A stretch of DNA of 64,000 nucleotides from Rhodohalobacter sulfatireducens (GTDB lineage Bacteria > Bacteroidota > Rhodothermia > Balneolales > Balneolaceae), in the NCBI RefSeq assembly GCF_022012475.1, contig NZ_JAKLWS010000015.1, positions 1 through 64,000 on the forward strand, written 5' to 3'. Of the stretch, positions 62,499 through 64,000 are shown in pieces (position 1 is the first letter of the stretch; every line of letters starts with the position of its first letter). The notes under the pieces are model-generated. The model worked only from the letters and a program-made list of their open reading frames with translations, had not been told where the DNA came from and searched no databases. A program made the position numbers and the translations under genes.

Positions 62499-64000
62499 TT
62501 AACTCCTGAGATGGATATCGATCATCTCTTTATATAGCTGCTCAACAGAATCCTTCGGTGATTGTTCAGTATCAATTTTAATCAGATGCCGTTCATCAAT
62601 TTCTTTCGGAGGTTGGAAGCCTGCTGTCAAAGTTTCAAAATCTTCAAGGCGCGCGTCAGAAATTACACCCGATTTCTCATCACGCGACTTTAATCGCTCA
62701 GTTATTGTCTCGTCACGGGACTTCAGCTCTATAAAAAGATACGGAGTAGATTTATGTTTTAAGCTATTGATGAGATTCCTCCTTTGTGCACTCTTACTAT
62801 AGGTGGCATCCAGGATGACCGTTTCCCTGCTCTTGATGGAATGAAGTGCCCTGGATATCAAGGTGTCATATGTTTTTTCAAACATGCCGGGGCTGTAGAG
62901 TGCTGATCGTTTGATTTCTGGTGTCCGTTCTGTTTGTGACACACCCGCCAGTGTTTTTCGAATTATATCTGAGGAGTGGTGCTTGATATCCAGATGGTCT
63001 GCAACAACTCCGGCCAGAGTGCTTTTGCCCGTTGCAACCCTGCCCATGAATATAATTACCATCGGCTCCGATCCCATCAATGCATAACGATGAGAGAGTT
63101 TGAAATAGCGAATAGCACGTTTTGAAGACCGTTTGCGCTCTTTTTTGGGCACCTCCTCCTCAACGCTTTGAAAACTTTTTACTTTTCCTTTTACATACGC
63201 CCGGTAGCACTTGTAGAAATCGATAATCTGTATTAGATCATCATCCTTCAAGTTATTTGACATCTTTTCAATAAAATAACGTTCCTCCTTTCTGCATCGG
63301 TTGAAATCGAAATCCATTGAAAGAAATGCAAGGTCAGCAGCAAGATCACCATATCGAAACCGCTCGTTGAATTCAATGCAGTCATATATCTGAACTTTTT
63401 CGGGAGTGATATGGATATGCTCCAGGTGTAGGTCCCCATGCCCGTCTACAATCCGTCCATCTTCAATACGTCGTTGAAAAAGCTGCTGATTTTTTTGAAA
63501 ATAGTGATTGGTGAAGTAACGGACAGCCTCATAAGCATTTCGCTGAATTGTATGGCCGATAAATTGTTCGGTTTGCCTAAAGTTCTCATCCGTGTTGACC
63601 TTAATTGTTTGAACCTCACCCCACTTCGATAACTTCCGGCCTTGTTTCTGTTTGAGATAAAAAGGAGTTAAAGTATCGGCAACCCGATCAAGATGTACAT
63701 TAGATAGCTCACCATCTTCAACAATTCGGTTCAAAAAATAAGCTTCATTCAATTTTCTCATCTTCACCACGTACTCAATAATCGCATCTGAACAGTTGTT
63801 ACTCTCTTCAAAATTAAAGTGCCCCTCTTTTCTGCAAATTCCCACAACTCCGATATAAATATCATCACTTAAGCGCCGGTTTAGTTCTACCTCCCTGTGG
63901 CAATATTTTTTACGCTTATTCAGAGTACTATAATCCAGAAATCCGAAATCGACGTGCTTCTTTAATTTGTAGACAAATGGTCCGGCAATAAATACATGTG
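62499..64000 (-). CDS. Fused APH-like kinase / AAA P-loop kinase, 5' end outside window
   Basis: This gene is partial: the frame stays open to the right edge, adding about 51 residues (AGPFVYKLKKHVDFGFL...) before the apparent GTG start at 63845. The first half is an aminoglycoside-phosphotransferase-like fold with the catalytic HGDLHLEHI and IYDCIEF Asp. The second half (from near residue 320 of the visible frame) is a P-loop kinase, GRVATGKSTLA, like gluconate or zeta-toxin kinases. This two-part protein is a widespread family with unknown substrates. A stop ends it at 62499. Confidence 0.85.
   Translation of the reverse strand, partial: HVFIAGPFVYKLKKHVDFGFLDYSTLNKRKKYCHREVELNRRLSDDIYIGVVGICRKEGHFNFEESNNCSDAIIEYVVKMRKLNEAYFLNRIVEDGELSNVHLDRVADTLTPFYLKQKQGRKLSKWGEVQTIKVNTDENFRQTEQFIGHTIQRNAYEAVRYFTNHYFQKNQQLFQRRIEDGRIVDGHGDLHLEHIHITPEKVQIYDCIEFNERFRYGDLAADLAFLSMDFDFNRCRKEERYFIEKMSNNLKDDDLIQIIDFYKCYRAYVKGKVKSFQSVEEEVPKKERKRSSKRAIRYFKLSHRYALMGSEPMVIIFMGRVATGKSTLAGVVADHLDIKHHSSDIIRKTLAGVSQTERTPEIKRSALYSPGMFEKTYDTLISRALHSIKSRETVILDATYSKSAQRRNLINSLKHKSTPYLFIELKSRDETITERLKSRDEKSGVISDARLEDFETLTAGFQPPKEIDERHLIKIDTEQSPKDSVEQLYKEMIDIHLRS

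Noticed and set aside
1-64000. CRISPR array, prophage or toxin-antitoxin pair
   Set aside because: No regularly spaced repeats of about 30 bp, no phage structural genes and no recognisable antitoxin partner was seen. The four-helix-bundle gene is not an antitoxin by its features.

Overview
The window is a dense bacterial chromosome segment of about 42% GC (estimated by eye), with roughly 48 protein genes, one tRNA and many short palindromic intergenic repeats. Duplicated FtsX/MacB permeases, a GWxTD lipoprotein, a PorW/SprE-like TPR lipoprotein, TonB, an archaeal-type prolyl-tRNA synthetase, a Cys-less L31 and a CrtI-type carotenoid desaturase together suggest the Bacteroidota/Rhodothermota/Balneolota group, probably a Balneolaceae relative. 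This is inferred from gene content; no rRNA or marker phylogeny was available.

Layout: 0.2-8.3 kb holds an MBL-fold hydrolase, ribosomal protein L31, two membrane transporters (SLC13 and SulP), an exported M20 peptidase, and a dCTP-deaminase/dUTPase-like protein. 8.7-29.1 kb is a split ABC export locus. One minus-strand operon carries two full MacB-type permeases, a decayed third permease and an ATPase. A second minus-strand group carries a HlyD/MacA-type adaptor and another ATPase. Next to it, on the plus strand, are an NtrC-type sigma-54 activator and a PAS histidine kinase. Between the two groups lie the siroheme and sulfite-reduction genes (rhodanese, sulfite reductase, CobA, APS reductase, Met8-like) and a CotH lipoprotein. 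29.1-30.3 kb is an IS200/RAYT-type transposase between near-identical direct repeats full of small palindromes. 30.3-48.4 kb holds housekeeping genes (PabB, PyrD, pyruvate kinase, superoxide dismutase, SthA, AspS), lipoproteins and a degenerate LuxR-type regulator. 48.6-51.4 kb is an AT-rich pair of ATP-grasp paralogues beside a tRNA-Met whose 3' half is partly duplicated. 51.5-64 kb holds ProRS, NAD(P)HX repair, TonB, SerC, rhomboid, RlpA, CrtI and a kinase gene that runs off the right edge.

The most striking observation is regulatory. The permease operon and the adaptor operon, about 10.7 kb apart, each have a -24/-12-like element (TTGGYATG-N4-TTGA). Each also has two 18-bp CTGT...ACAG-type upstream sites centred exactly 60.5 and 81.5 bp upstream of that element. 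The sigma-54 activator gene is divergent from the adaptor operon and adjacent to one of the two site pairs. The simplest reading is one two-component system that co-activates both halves of a single MacAB-like exporter.

Other unexplained structure includes a rod-like RNA of about 110 nt followed by a strong terminator upstream of the sulfur genes. Nine intergenic hairpins built from degenerate 7-bp units (TTGTCAG/TGGTTAG) are confined to 10-28 kb. Several other palindromic repeat families are scattered through the window.
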